64,000 bases of DNA from Mytilus californianus (taxonomy: Eukaryota; Mollusca; Bivalvia; Mytilida; Mytilidae). The translations under genes were made by a program, and so were the position numbers. Position 1 is the first letter of the stretch. The number at the start of each line of letters is the position of its first letter. The stretch lies in NCBI RefSeq assembly GCF_021869535.1, contig NW_026262593.1, positions 54,363,318 through 54,427,317 of the forward strand, written 5' to 3'. This document shows, piece by piece, positions 35,257-44,679 of this stretch. The notes beneath the pieces are model-generated. The model saw only the letters and a program-made list of their open reading frames with translations. It was not told the origin of the DNA and made no database searches.

Positions 35257-37183
35257 TTAACTCAACACCAGATTTGTCCATTTACCTGTATGATTCCTAT
35301 GTCAGGATATTGTTGGATCAGAAGATTACGTTAGACTGATCAGATTGATTAACGCTTCCGAAGACAGATTTAAGAGCACAAAATCCGTTACGCGTATCAC
35401 CAGTGGTAGTTTTGGTGAAGGCCTTGAACTAAAAGGGAGTGACTTAGATACTATGTTTGTATTACATGATACAGATGTTAATGATCAAACGAAATTACAT
35501 GATTATTTTTCTCCTAAAAACTACTTTTTTTCAGACACTGACGATGTTAAACCCGGCTTTGCGTATTTACGTCTGATGAAAGGAAAAACATTAAAAAAAC
35601 ATTTGCTTTATCGAAGTGTTGATGGACAGTTATTTCTGTCAAGTGTATCACTTAAGCAAATGTTCATAAGGGAAAGTTTTTCAGTTGTTCATGGACCGTG
35701 CGTATCCGATGAAACAGGCATATATGACATTGCAGTTTGCTTACATTCAAAATCATGGATAACGATAGCTTCAAAATGGGTTACTAGATCAAATAATTCA
35801 TGGCCAACTAATGAAGTAAAACAAAGAGTTATTGATCATGGTGTCCTGTTTGTACCAATTGGCACAGGGGGAAATCTAAATGAGGAATTAAAATGGCGTA
35901 TATCCTTCTCTGTAGGTGAAAAATTTCTAATATATTCATTTACTCATACACAGTTGTTATGTTATGTTTTAATGAAAATTCTGCTGAAAGATGTAATAAG
36001 TAAGTCTCCCGGATGTAACGATTTACTTTGTTCATACTTTATTAAGACTATCTTATTCTGGATATCAGAAGAAATACTGACATCGGTGTGGAAACCAGAT
36101 AATTTAATACCTTGCTTTATGAGATGCTTCAAGAGACTGATATATTGTGTGGAACAATTGATGTGCCCACATTACTTTATTCCAGAAAACAACCTTTTTG
36201 AAAATAAGATTATTGGACAAGGTAGGACAAAGTTGTTAGAGACATTGTATATTCTAATTGATTACGGATGGCGATGTATTTTTTTATCATCAGAAATATC
36301 CATGATGTCGTTATCTTGTATACAGTTCAATGTCGATTTGTTTTTCAGTGACATTGAGAAAATAATAAAATCAAAAGTACTCATGCCAATAACCGTTTGT
36401 ATGCCGAAGGAGTATGTACGAAATTTACAACTGGTATTTTCAATTAAAACAAAGAAATTAAGATCTATTTCTTTACTTAATTTGACTAAATATTGTGCAT
36501 CAGTAGCACAAACCACGCAGCTATCCAGTTTGCATGGTAACAAATACAAATATGAACAATACAAACGATGTATCTGTTATCTACTACTTAGTACCCACCA
36601 AGATGCTGTAAATGGTTGGTTGATGTTGGCGTCATTATTTTACAAGAAGAAACAGTACAACAAAGCTCTTCATGTTCTGTCATATTCACAGAGAAAATGT
36701 ACCACAGAAAAACTGTATTCCAGTGCAAATGTATCTGATTTACACCGAGAACTATTCCGTTTCGAAACATTTAGGAAGTTAGGAATGATACGCATGCTAA
36801 GAATTCTATCTTTAACCCTTGTAGTTTTTAAATCAAAATCTAGCCTTATTCCAGGCGAAATTAAACTGTATGCTCCTAATTGGCCTTGCGTCCTACCGCC
36901 AGTAGCATATCTCCATTTCCTTACATTCTCGTGTCATTATCATTTGCACAATTTCAGAAATCATCAGGAATCACTAGGAGACCTGCGTCTAACAATTGAA
37001 GAGGATTATTTTATTTCTAATCATGTTGAATTAGCTGCAGCCTACGACTGTCTTGGAGTAGCTTTTCTGATTATAGGAGAATTGGAATCAGCTAGAGAAG
37101 CTTTTGTAAGATCAATTAAAATTCATCCTGATAAATTGGTGAATTTCTCGTTTGAACGACTGGCAATGATGGATTCAGTGTGA
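35257..37183 (+). CDS. cGLR copy 2, main exon, frameshifted near its start
   Basis: Close paralogue of copy 1 with the same domains. Numbering from the first codon of the long open frame (35345): GSFGEGLELKGSDLDTM with acids D33 and D35, likely third acid D128 (IYDIAVCLHSK), the WRISFSVGEKFL, LLCSYFIKTILFW and YFIPENNLFENKI blocks, and a C-terminal TPR-like region ending in MMDSV. The frame stays open for about 612 codons. The frame entered from the start-codon exon is different: relative to copy 1 one base is missing at about 35295, so that frame ends at TGA 35337-35339 after some 29 residues. The long frame has a TGA at 35291 and no ATG before the catalytic acids. It is therefore a very young pseudogene, a gene with another 5' exon, or a sequencing error. 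AATAAA at 37431 could be its poly(A) signal. Confidence 0.8.
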
Positions 37184-37890
37184 TACATAATTATATAGTT
37201 TGACATTAACATGAATTTAGTAATTACTTTTGCAGAATAACTGTACCTATTCACAATATAAATCATCCAATCAGATGAAATATACGAGCTATTATGGTTT
37301 TTTTTCAAAACGTGTAAAAATGTTATTGTTTCTGTATCTTGTGTACAAAATATACAGTGTTTACGTAGAACAAAATATCTTTTTTAATATATCTTCATTT
37401 AAAAGGTGTAAAATTGAAATGATAAAATGAAATAAATTTGTTCTTTTCCTATATTATTGACTGTATTTATTAAACTGTACTTGATTTTATGTATACATGG
37501 TGAAATTGAAATAATGATTACAGTTAGTTTATGAAAAAGGGAATTGTGGTTTTTTTTTACTATTTGAGTGTGAGCAAGGGCATTAAAATATCAAGCAAAT
37601 AAGGAAGAAAAACAGAATATTTAAAGGTCACACTACGATCGTCAAACTGAATTACAATCGCGCTTTGCAGATCTTTTCGTCAACGCATATGATCTTGCTT
37701 GAAATTATTAGTTCGCCCGTTCTATAAAATCTTAAATAACCTTATATAAAGAAATTCCCTTTTCAATATACACTCTCTATCTCGATTAATCGAGGAATAA
37801 CAAGTCCTTACAATGAAACGCACATATCGAAGTTCTCTCTTTATACGTTTTTCCTAATATGACAAAACCCTTACAAACAAACGAATAACT
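37184..37890. other. 3' flank of cGLR copy 2
   Basis: Probably contains the 3' untranslated region; AATAAA occurs at 37431-37436. Beyond about 37450 I see no gene or repeat. Confidence 0.35.
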
Positions 37891-37891
37891 A

Positions 37892-38681
37892 ATTACTAAT
37901 GAAAATAAATAGAAAATCTTTTACCTACATTGTATATATATATATATCTCGTATCTCTATTAAAATAATAGTATTATTTACTGGTCAGTTCAAGAATTAT
38001 AGTTTGATAGTTATAGTCAATTAGTATTTTTGATTTAGAAAAAAACTATTATTTGTCGGCTGTTAGACATGTTATTATTGTAATATTCGTATATACAGGT
38101 GGTCGAATCCCCATGAGAATCAAATAAGAACCAGTGACTTGTATGTATAAGTCAGGAAGGTAAGGGACAAAAAACCGAAATATAGATTCGAAAAACTATA
38201 TAGAACAACTCTTGACAAGAGGATGGGACATTGAAACTACATTAAACAACTAAGAAAAGTAAAATGGAGTATCAATAATTTACAATGAAGTAACAAATAA
38301 TTATGTCCGAAATAAATGTGCCAGATGAAGGGAATACAGGAAGTACTAAACAGGATATGTCAATTAAAGTCAAATGACAAGACATATTAATTGCATCAAC
38401 AGAATGTTATAAAGTTCCTGACTTATACAAACAAGTCACTGGTTCTGATTTGATTCTCATGGGGATTCGACCACCTGTATATACGAATATTACAATAATA
38501 ACATGTCCAACAGCCGACAAATAATATTTTTTTTCTAAATGAAAAATATTAATTGACTATAACTATCAAACTATAATTCTTGAACTGACCAGTAAATGAT
38601 ACTATTATTTTAATAGAGATACTAGAGATATATATGTATACAATATATGTAAGGATTTTCTATGTATTTTCATTAGTAATA
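37892..38681. repeat. Large inverted repeat opening the tandem array
   Basis: Left arm 37892-38158 is the reverse complement of 38415-38681 with few mismatches (for example 'gtggtcgaatccccatgaga' on the left, its complement on the right). The 256-base spacer (38159-38414) is the first part of tandem unit 1, and the left arm ends exactly where that unit begins. Only the right arm recurs in units 2 and 3. It would form a long hairpin. Confidence 0.9.
38303..38377 (+). CDS. Conserved 24-codon frame a, unit 1
   Basis: Starts MSEINVPDEGNTGSTK and ends at TGA 38375. It is repeated at 40156-40230 and 42502-42576 with one amino-acid change (G to E in unit 3). Its composition is ordinary for a protein N-terminus, but the units are so similar that conservation alone is not proof of selection. 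It could be the leftover start of a longer frame. No family recognised. Confidence 0.2.
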   Translation: MSEINVPDEGNTGSTKQDMSIKVK

Positions 38682-38984
38682 TAGATCCAGAAGAAGAAAA
38701 TAATACATTATTATGTGTATCTGTTACGAGCACTTCTGAACTATTTTAAGATATAGTTTAGGTTAGGTGAGGTCAACAATACATGTGCATGTATCTGTGA
38801 CGTATATAGAATCAACCAATCAGCATACGAGATCTTGTAATCACGTGGAGGCAATTAGATAGAAATATTTGACTGATAAAATACACATACTTATCTATCA
38901 CACAGTGCTGGATCTATTTTAACGCTATAACATAGGAAGTAAAGGACTGTTTTGTCTTGTTTTTGTAAAGAAACAGTAATAATC

Positions 38985-39260
38985 ATCTCTCAAATAGAGA
39001 TTGACAATACAAGTTATTCTTAAATAGAATAACAACATATAATAATCTCTAACATAGAGACTGCTATTAATAGAATAGCAAAAATAAAGTAATCCCTCAA
39101 ATAGAGACTGCTTTAATAGAATAGCAAAAATAAAGTAATCTCTCAAAAAGAGACTGCTTTAATAGAATAATAAAAATAAAATCTCTCAAATAGAGACTGC
39201 TTTAATGGAATAGCAAAAATAAAGTTATCTCTCAAAAAGAGACTGCTTAAATAACTAATT
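38985..39260 (+). repeat. Hairpin minisatellite, unit 1
   Basis: About nine imperfect copies of a ~46-base unit built from two small inverted repeats: CTCTC-aaat-AGAGA, and a GC-TTTAATAGAATAGC-type half. The first copies vary ('gttattcttaaatagaataa'). Equivalent arrays are at 41310-41590 and 43197-43475. Each copy could fold into one or two short stems with an A/U-rich loop. Confidence 0.85.
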
Positions 39261-39428
39261 TGTTCTCAAATAGAATAACAAAAAAAGATATTAAATCTCT
39301 CAAATTGAGTATCAAAAGCAATGAGCAAACGTTTTACATACAAAAGACATAATAATCTAAAAGAGAGTATTTTACGAAATCAAAGAAGAAAAATTATATA
39401 AACAGACGAAATCAAACAAAAGATAAAA

Positions 39429-39614
39429 ATGTCACGCACAATGAACCAATTGAAGAGCGTAAATAAAAAGAAGAAAAAATACCAAAAAACCAAAAAGAAG
39501 AAAAAAGATAAAAAACGATTGTATAAACAGGTGCTGTATCCCCATAAGAGAAATCAAATTGAAACTATTCTACATATTACAAGAAAGGAAACATATAGGC
39601 CTAGGTCTACATGA
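39429..39614 (+). CDS. Lys-rich small frame c, unit 1
   Basis: 61 codons, starting MSRTMNQLKSVNKKKKKYQ and continuing with a lysine-rich run; strongly basic. A second frame b (39321-39401, MSKRFTYKRH...) lies just upstream; it is 47 codons long and overlaps frame c in units 2 (41646-41789) and 3 (43541-43684). The basic composition would suit nucleic-acid binding, but A-rich DNA produces lysine by default. Function unknown; may not be translated. Confidence 0.2.
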   Translation: MSRTMNQLKSVNKKKKKYQKTKKKKKDKKRLYKQVLYPHKRNQIETILHITRKETYRPRST

Positions 39615-40661
39615 TTATAACCGAAACACCTTTTTTAGTATTAGAAACCCAGACCTGATCTGGTTTCCTATTCTAAAAATTCACACACAATAATTATACT
39701 ACAAACATGCAAGTGTGAAGTTCTAGAAAAATATGAAAATAAATGCAGAAGAATGCATTCCATAACCAGAAATAATTATCATACACTGAATTTACCAGCT
39801 CTAAATTACTCTAATGCACATAGAAAATGGAATTAATTACGAAGGATTATAATAAGATATACTGGATTGGTCATGGACCCGATTGATTTTGATATATTAT
39901 TTGGAGCCTCGCTTCATTCCGTGGTCTAACCTGAGTATTGTCTTGTTATTAACAAGACAATCTCCATATATGTTTATTATAACCCTTTGTCGAATTGCTT
40001 ATCAAAACCATGGTAAGGGACAAAAAACTGAAATATAGATTCGAAAAACTATATAGAACAATTCTTGACAAGAGGATGGGACATTGAAACTACATTAAAC
40101 AATTAAGAAAAGTAAAATGGAGTATCAATAATTTACAATGAAGTAACAAATAATTATGTCCGAAATAAATGTGCCAGATGAAGGGAATACAGGAAGTACT
40201 AAACAGGATATGTCAATTAAAGTCAAATGACAAGAAATATTAATTGCATCAACAGAATGTTATAAAGTTCCTGACTTATACATACAAGTCACTGGTTTTA
40301 ATTTGATTCTCATGGGGATTCGACCACCTGTATATACGAATATTACAATAATAACATGTCATACAGCCCACAAATAATATTTTTTTTCTAAATGAAAAAT
40401 ATTAATTGACTATAACTATCAAACTATAATTCTTGAACTGACCAGTAAATAATACTATCATTTTAATAGAGATACGAGAGATATATATATATACAATATA
40501 TGTAAGGATTTTCTATTTATTTTCATTAGTAATATCGATCCAGAAGAAGAAAATAATACATTATTATGTGTATCTGTTACGGGCACTTCTAAACTATTTT
40601 AGGATATAGTTTAGGTTAGGTGAGGTCAACAATACACGTGCATGTATCTGTGACGTATATA

Positions 40662-41126
40662 GGTGTAATACCACCAAATCATAGTACGTCACATCCGGTT
40701 GCATACGAAAATAGGTCGAAAAAAAATATTCCCTTGAACTTGACAGTTGTAGGTAATTGATCCTTCATTTCATTGCAGTAAAACATTTCTGAGTCATAAC
40801 CATATATCTTGGGTATTTCAAAGCACAATTATTTCTTGATTTGGGGTTTCTATAGAATATTTTGGAAACTTGAGGTTACATGGTTACTAAAGCTTGTACA
40901 CAGGTTAAAAAAGGGGGAAAATTTGATTGGTTAACTTCCAGTGATGGTTATTTTCTTATATGCAATGAAATGTTATGTGAAATTTTTTCTATAGTACTGG
41001 ACAGGATAAAACTTTACTCATGCCAAGTATTTCTTTATTTGAAACAAAGATAAATTCTGCACAATTTTTTGAAAAATGCAAATTTAACAAAGACTAATAG
41101 GGGAAAATCAATGGTGGTATTACACC
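40662..41126. mobile_element. 465-base MITE with TATA target duplication
   Basis: Terminal inverted repeats of 15 bases (GGTGTAATACCACCA at the left; its complement at the right end), flanked by TATA at 40658-40661 and 41127-41130. Units 1 and 3 show the empty site ('gacgtatatagaatcaacc') at the corresponding place. It has no coding capacity, so it was mobilised in trans. The superfamily is uncertain. Confidence 0.92.
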
Positions 41127-41309
41127 TATAGAAACAACCAATCAGCATACGAGATCTTGAAATCACGTAGAGGCAATTAGATAGAAATATTTGACTGATA
41201 AAATACACATACTTATCTATCACACAAATCTGGATCTATTTTAACGCTATAACATAGGAAGTAAAGGACTGTTTTGTCTTGTTTTTGTAAAGAAACAGTA
41301 ATAATCATC

Positions 41310-41590
41310 TCTCAAATAGAGATTGACAATACAAGTTATTCTCAAATAGAATAACAACATATAATAATCTCTAACATAGAGACTGTTATTAATAGAATAG
41401 CAAAAATAAAGTAATCTCTCAAATAGAGACTGCTTTAATAGAATAGCAAAAATAAAGTAATCTCTCAAATAGAGACTGCTTTAATAGAATAGTAAAAATA
41501 AAGTAATCTCTCAAATAGAGACTGCTTTAATAGAATAGCAAAAATAAAGTTATCTCTCAAATAGAGACTGCTTAAATAACTAATTTGTTC
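41310..41590 (+). repeat. Hairpin minisatellite, unit 2
   Basis: Counterpart of 38985-39260. Nearly all copies here keep the perfect CTCTCAAATAGAG palindrome, where units 1 and 3 have some 'ctctcaaaaagag' variants. Confidence 0.85.
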
Positions 41591-42822
41591 TCAAATAGAA
41601 TAACAAAAAAAGATATTAAATCTCTCAAATTGAGTATTAAAAGCAATGAGCAAACGTTTTACATACAAAAGACATAAAAATCTAAAAGAGTATTTAACGA
41701 ATACAAAGAAGAAAAATTATATAAACAGACGAAATCAAACAAAAGATAAAAATGTCACGCACAATGAACCAATTGAAGAGCGTAAATAAAAAGAGGAAAA
41801 AATACCAAAAAACCAAAAAGAAGAAAAAAGATAAAAACGATTGTATAAACAGGTGCTGTATCCCCATAAGAGAAATCAAATTGAAACTATTCTACATATT
41901 ACAAGAAAGGAGACATATAGGCTAGGGATACCTGATGAGGATAGGCCCAGGTCTACATGACCATAACCGGAACACCTTTTTTAGTATTAGAAACCCAGAT
42001 CTGATCTGGTTTCCTATTCTAAAAATTCACACACAATAATTATATTACAAACATGCAAGTGTGAAGTTTTAGAAAAATATGAAAATAAATGCAGAAAAAT
42101 GCATTCCATAACCAGAAATATTTATCATACACTGAGTTTACCAGCTCGAAATTACTCTAATGCACATAGAAAATGGAATTAATTACGAAGGATTATAATA
42201 AGATATACTGGATTGGTCATGGACCCGATTGATTTTGATATATTATTTGGAGCCTCGCTTCATTCCGTGGTCTAACCAGAGTATTGTCTTGTTATTAACA
42301 AGACAGTCTCCATATATGTTTATTATAACCCTTTGTCGAATTGCTTATCAAAACCATGGTAAGGGACAAAAAACTGAAATATAGATTCGAAAAACTATAT
42401 AGAACAACTCTTGACAAGAGGATGGGACATTGAAACTACATTAAACAATTAAGAAAAGTAAAATGGAGTATATTTAATTTACAATGAAGTAACAAATAAT
42501 TATGTCCGAAATAAATGTGCCAGATGAAGAGAATACAGGAAGTACTAAACAGGATATGTCAATTAAAGTCAAATGACAAAAAATATTAATTGAATCAACG
42601 GAATGTTATAAAGTTCCTGACTTATACATACAAGTCACTGGTTCTAATTTGATTCTCATGGGGATTCGACCACCTGTATATACGAATATTACAATAATAA
42701 CATGTCCTACAGCCCACAAATAATATTTGTTTTCTAAATGAAAAATATTAATTGACTATAACTATCAAACTATAATTCTTGAACTGACCAGTAAATGATA
42801 CTATTATTTTAATAGGGATACG

Positions 42823-42861
<39 letters not shown>

Positions 42862-43196
42862 ATATGTAAGGATTTTCTATTCATTTTCATTATTAATATC
42901 GATCCAGAAGAAGAAAATAATACATTATTATGTGTATCTGTTACGGGCACTTCTGAACTATTTTAAGATATAGTTTATGTTAGGCCAGGTCAATAATACA
43001 CGTGCATGTATCTGTGACGTATATAGAATCAACCAATCAGCATAAGAGATCTTGAAATCACGTGGAGGCAATTAGATAGAAATATTTGACTGATAAAATA
43101 CACATACTTATCTATCACACAGTGCTGGATCTATTTTAACGCTATAACATAGGAAGTAAAGGACTGTTTTGTCTTGTTTTTGTAAAGAAACAGTAA

Positions 43197-43475
43197 TAAT
43201 CAACTCTCAAATAGAGATTGACAATACAAGTTATTCTCAAATAGAATAACAACATATAATAATCTCTAAAATAGAGACTGCTATTAATAGAATAGCAAAA
43301 ATAAAGTAATATCTCAAATAGAGACTGCTTTAATAGAATAGTAAAAATAAAGTAATCTCTCAAAAAGAGACTGCTTTAATAGAATAGTAAAAATAAAGTA
43401 ATCTCTCTAATAGAGACTGCTTTAATAGAATAGCAAAAATAAAGTTATCTCTCAAATAGAGACTGATTAAATAAC
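43197..43475 (+). repeat. Hairpin minisatellite, unit 3
   Basis: Counterpart of 38985-39260, with a few substitutions that are partly compensated ('ctctctaatagag' near 43403). Confidence 0.85.
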
Positions 43476-43646
43476 TAATTTGTTCTCAAATAGAAAGACA
43501 ATAAAAGATATTAAATCTCTCAAATTGAGTATTAAAAGCAATGAGCAAACGTTTTACATACAAAAGACATAAAAATCTAAAAGAGTATTTAACGAATTCA
43601 AAGAAGAAAAATTATGTAAACAGACGAAATCAAACAAAAGATAAAA

Positions 43647-43856
43647 ATGTCACGCACAATGAACCAATTGAAGAGCGTAAATAAAAAGAGGAAAAAATAC
43701 CAAAAAACCAAAAAGAAGAAAAAAGATAAAAAACGATTGTATAAACAGGTGCTGTATCCCCATAAGAGAAATCAAATTGAAACTATTCTACATATTACAA
43801 GAAAGGAAACATATAGGCTAGGGATACCTGATGAGGATAGGCCTAGGTCTACATGA
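43647..43856 (+). CDS. Lys-rich small frame c, unit 3
   Basis: 69-codon version of the frame at 39429, with the extra C-terminal stretch LGIPDEDRPRST. It overlaps frame b (43541-43684) in a different reading frame. In unit 2 the equivalent frame (from 41752) is shifted by a one-base deletion. Two of three units keep it open. Confidence 0.2.
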   Translation: MSRTMNQLKSVNKKRKKYQKTKKKKKDKKRLYKQVLYPHKRNQIETILHITRKETYRLGIPDEDRPRST

Positions 43857-44133
43857 CCATAACCAAAACACCTTTTTAGTATTAGAAACCCAGACCTGAT
43901 CTGGTTTCCTATTCTAAAAATTCACACACAATAATTATACTACAATCATGCAAGTGTGAAGTTCTAGAAAAATATGAAAATAAATGCAGAAGAATGTATT
44001 CCATAACCAGATATATTTATCATGCACTGAGTTTACCAGCTCTAACTTACTCTAATGCACATAGAAAATGGAATTAATTACGAAGGATTATAATAAGATA
44101 TACTGGATTGGTCCTGGACCCGATTGATTTTGG

Positions 44134-44480
44134 TGTTTTACTTACATCTATTGGTACAGTATTTGGATTATCTACCGAAAATGTTAAAAATAACATCACT
44201 ATCACTACAATGATAACCCGATTGATAAAAACGTATGTATCATTAACAGCATTTGTAGATTGAACCGTTGTCAGGTAAGCTGGAAAAAAAGAGCTCTTTT
44301 TTATGTATAGTATTTTACTGTAAAAAATGAAAACAATGTTTCTTCTTAAAACCTGATAAGTAAACTAAGCAAACGCACAAAGATCAAAATGTGAAATGTA
44401 ACAGGGAGTAATGTACATGAAGTCAATATTTTTAGAGGGGCGTGACGACGAATGAAGATTCTTGACATTTTTTTCATTAT
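44134..44480. other. Unassigned flank of the tandem array
   Basis: Non-repetitive within the window. No gene or known element recognised. Confidence 0.3.
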
Positions 44481-44492
44481 CAGTTGATTTGA

Positions 44493-44530
44493 GCGTCGCT
44501 GATGAGTCTTAAGTAGACGAAACGCGAGTA
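44493..44530 (+). ncRNA. Hammerhead core, stem I partner lost
   Basis: Perfect CTGATGA (44499-44505), stem II GTC-TTAAGTA-GAC (44506-44518), perfect GAAA (44519-44522), a mini-loop, and GTA, which is a permitted NUH triplet. The upstream stem I strand GCGTCG is present, but the downstream bases ('aataaactc') no longer pair with it. Both catalytic strands are intact, which is not so in the other copies in this window. Confidence 0.6.
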
Positions 44531-44570
44531 AATAAACTCATCATAGATACTAGCCTGAACATGTTGTTTG

Positions 44571-44608
44571 CCAGCCGCGCGTTTCATCTACAAATGACTC
44601 AATAGTTA
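44571..44608 (-). ncRNA. Facing hammerhead relic on the minus strand
   Basis: On the minus strand: CTATTGA (core is CTGATGA), GTC-ATTTGTA-GAT, intact GAAAC, GCGC, GGC where GTC is expected, then TGGC. The cleavage triplet is lost. With 44493-44530 it forms a head-to-head pair about 40 bases apart, as at the two ends of a fold-back element. Confidence 0.5.
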
Positions 44609-44679
44609 AGCTAAAAAAAAAAGTTAAAAAGTATGAAGTTGAAGAGCATTGAGGACCCAAAATTCTGAAATGTTATGTC

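Larger units (their letters stand above)
38159..40012 (+). repeat. Tandem unit 1 (~1.85 kb)
   Basis: First of three head-to-tail, nearly identical units, starting 'ggtaagggacaaaaaac'. Order inside: a 24-codon frame (38303-38377), the right arm of the inverted repeat, a hairpin array (38985-39260), small basic frames (39321-39401 and 39429-39614), a 12-base-arm palindrome 'attgtcttgttattaacaag' (about 39940), then the junction 'aaaaccat' into unit 2. I do not recognise it as a known transposon. No polymerase or transposase is present. Confidence 0.9.
40013..42357 (+). repeat. Tandem unit 2, carrying a MITE
   Basis: Same content as unit 1 plus a 465-base insertion at 40662-41126. Without that insertion its length is close to unit 1. 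The basic frame c is altered by loss of one A in an A run (about 41836), which changes its C-terminal part. Confidence 0.9.
42358..44133 (+). repeat. Tandem unit 3
   Basis: Same content as units 1 and 2; it carries an expanded (TA)n tract at about 42822-42857. Similarity to the other units stops at about 44133, just after 'cccgattgattttg', so the last ~110 bases of the unit are missing and the array ends here. Confidence 0.9.

Noticed and set aside
36262..36564. 100-codon minus-strand frame
   Set aside because: It is antisense to the cGLR copy 2 exon and has no features of its own.
38100..38130. 'tggtcgaatccccatgagaa' as a primer-binding site of an LTR element
   Set aside because: It begins with TGG and vaguely resembles the complement of a tRNA end, but there are no LTR pairs, polypurine tract or polymerase.
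38925..39146. Minus-strand 73-codon frame repeated at 41247-41468 and 43142-43363
   Set aside because: It runs antisense through the hairpin minisatellite. Its apparent conservation is fully explained by near-identity of the tandem DNA units, and it reads as an I/Y/L-rich repeat peptide.
39500..39520. A-rich run in frame c as a programmed frameshift site
   Set aside because: The phase of the A run relative to the frame does not give a canonical slippery heptamer, and the unit 2 variant looks like simple loss of one A.
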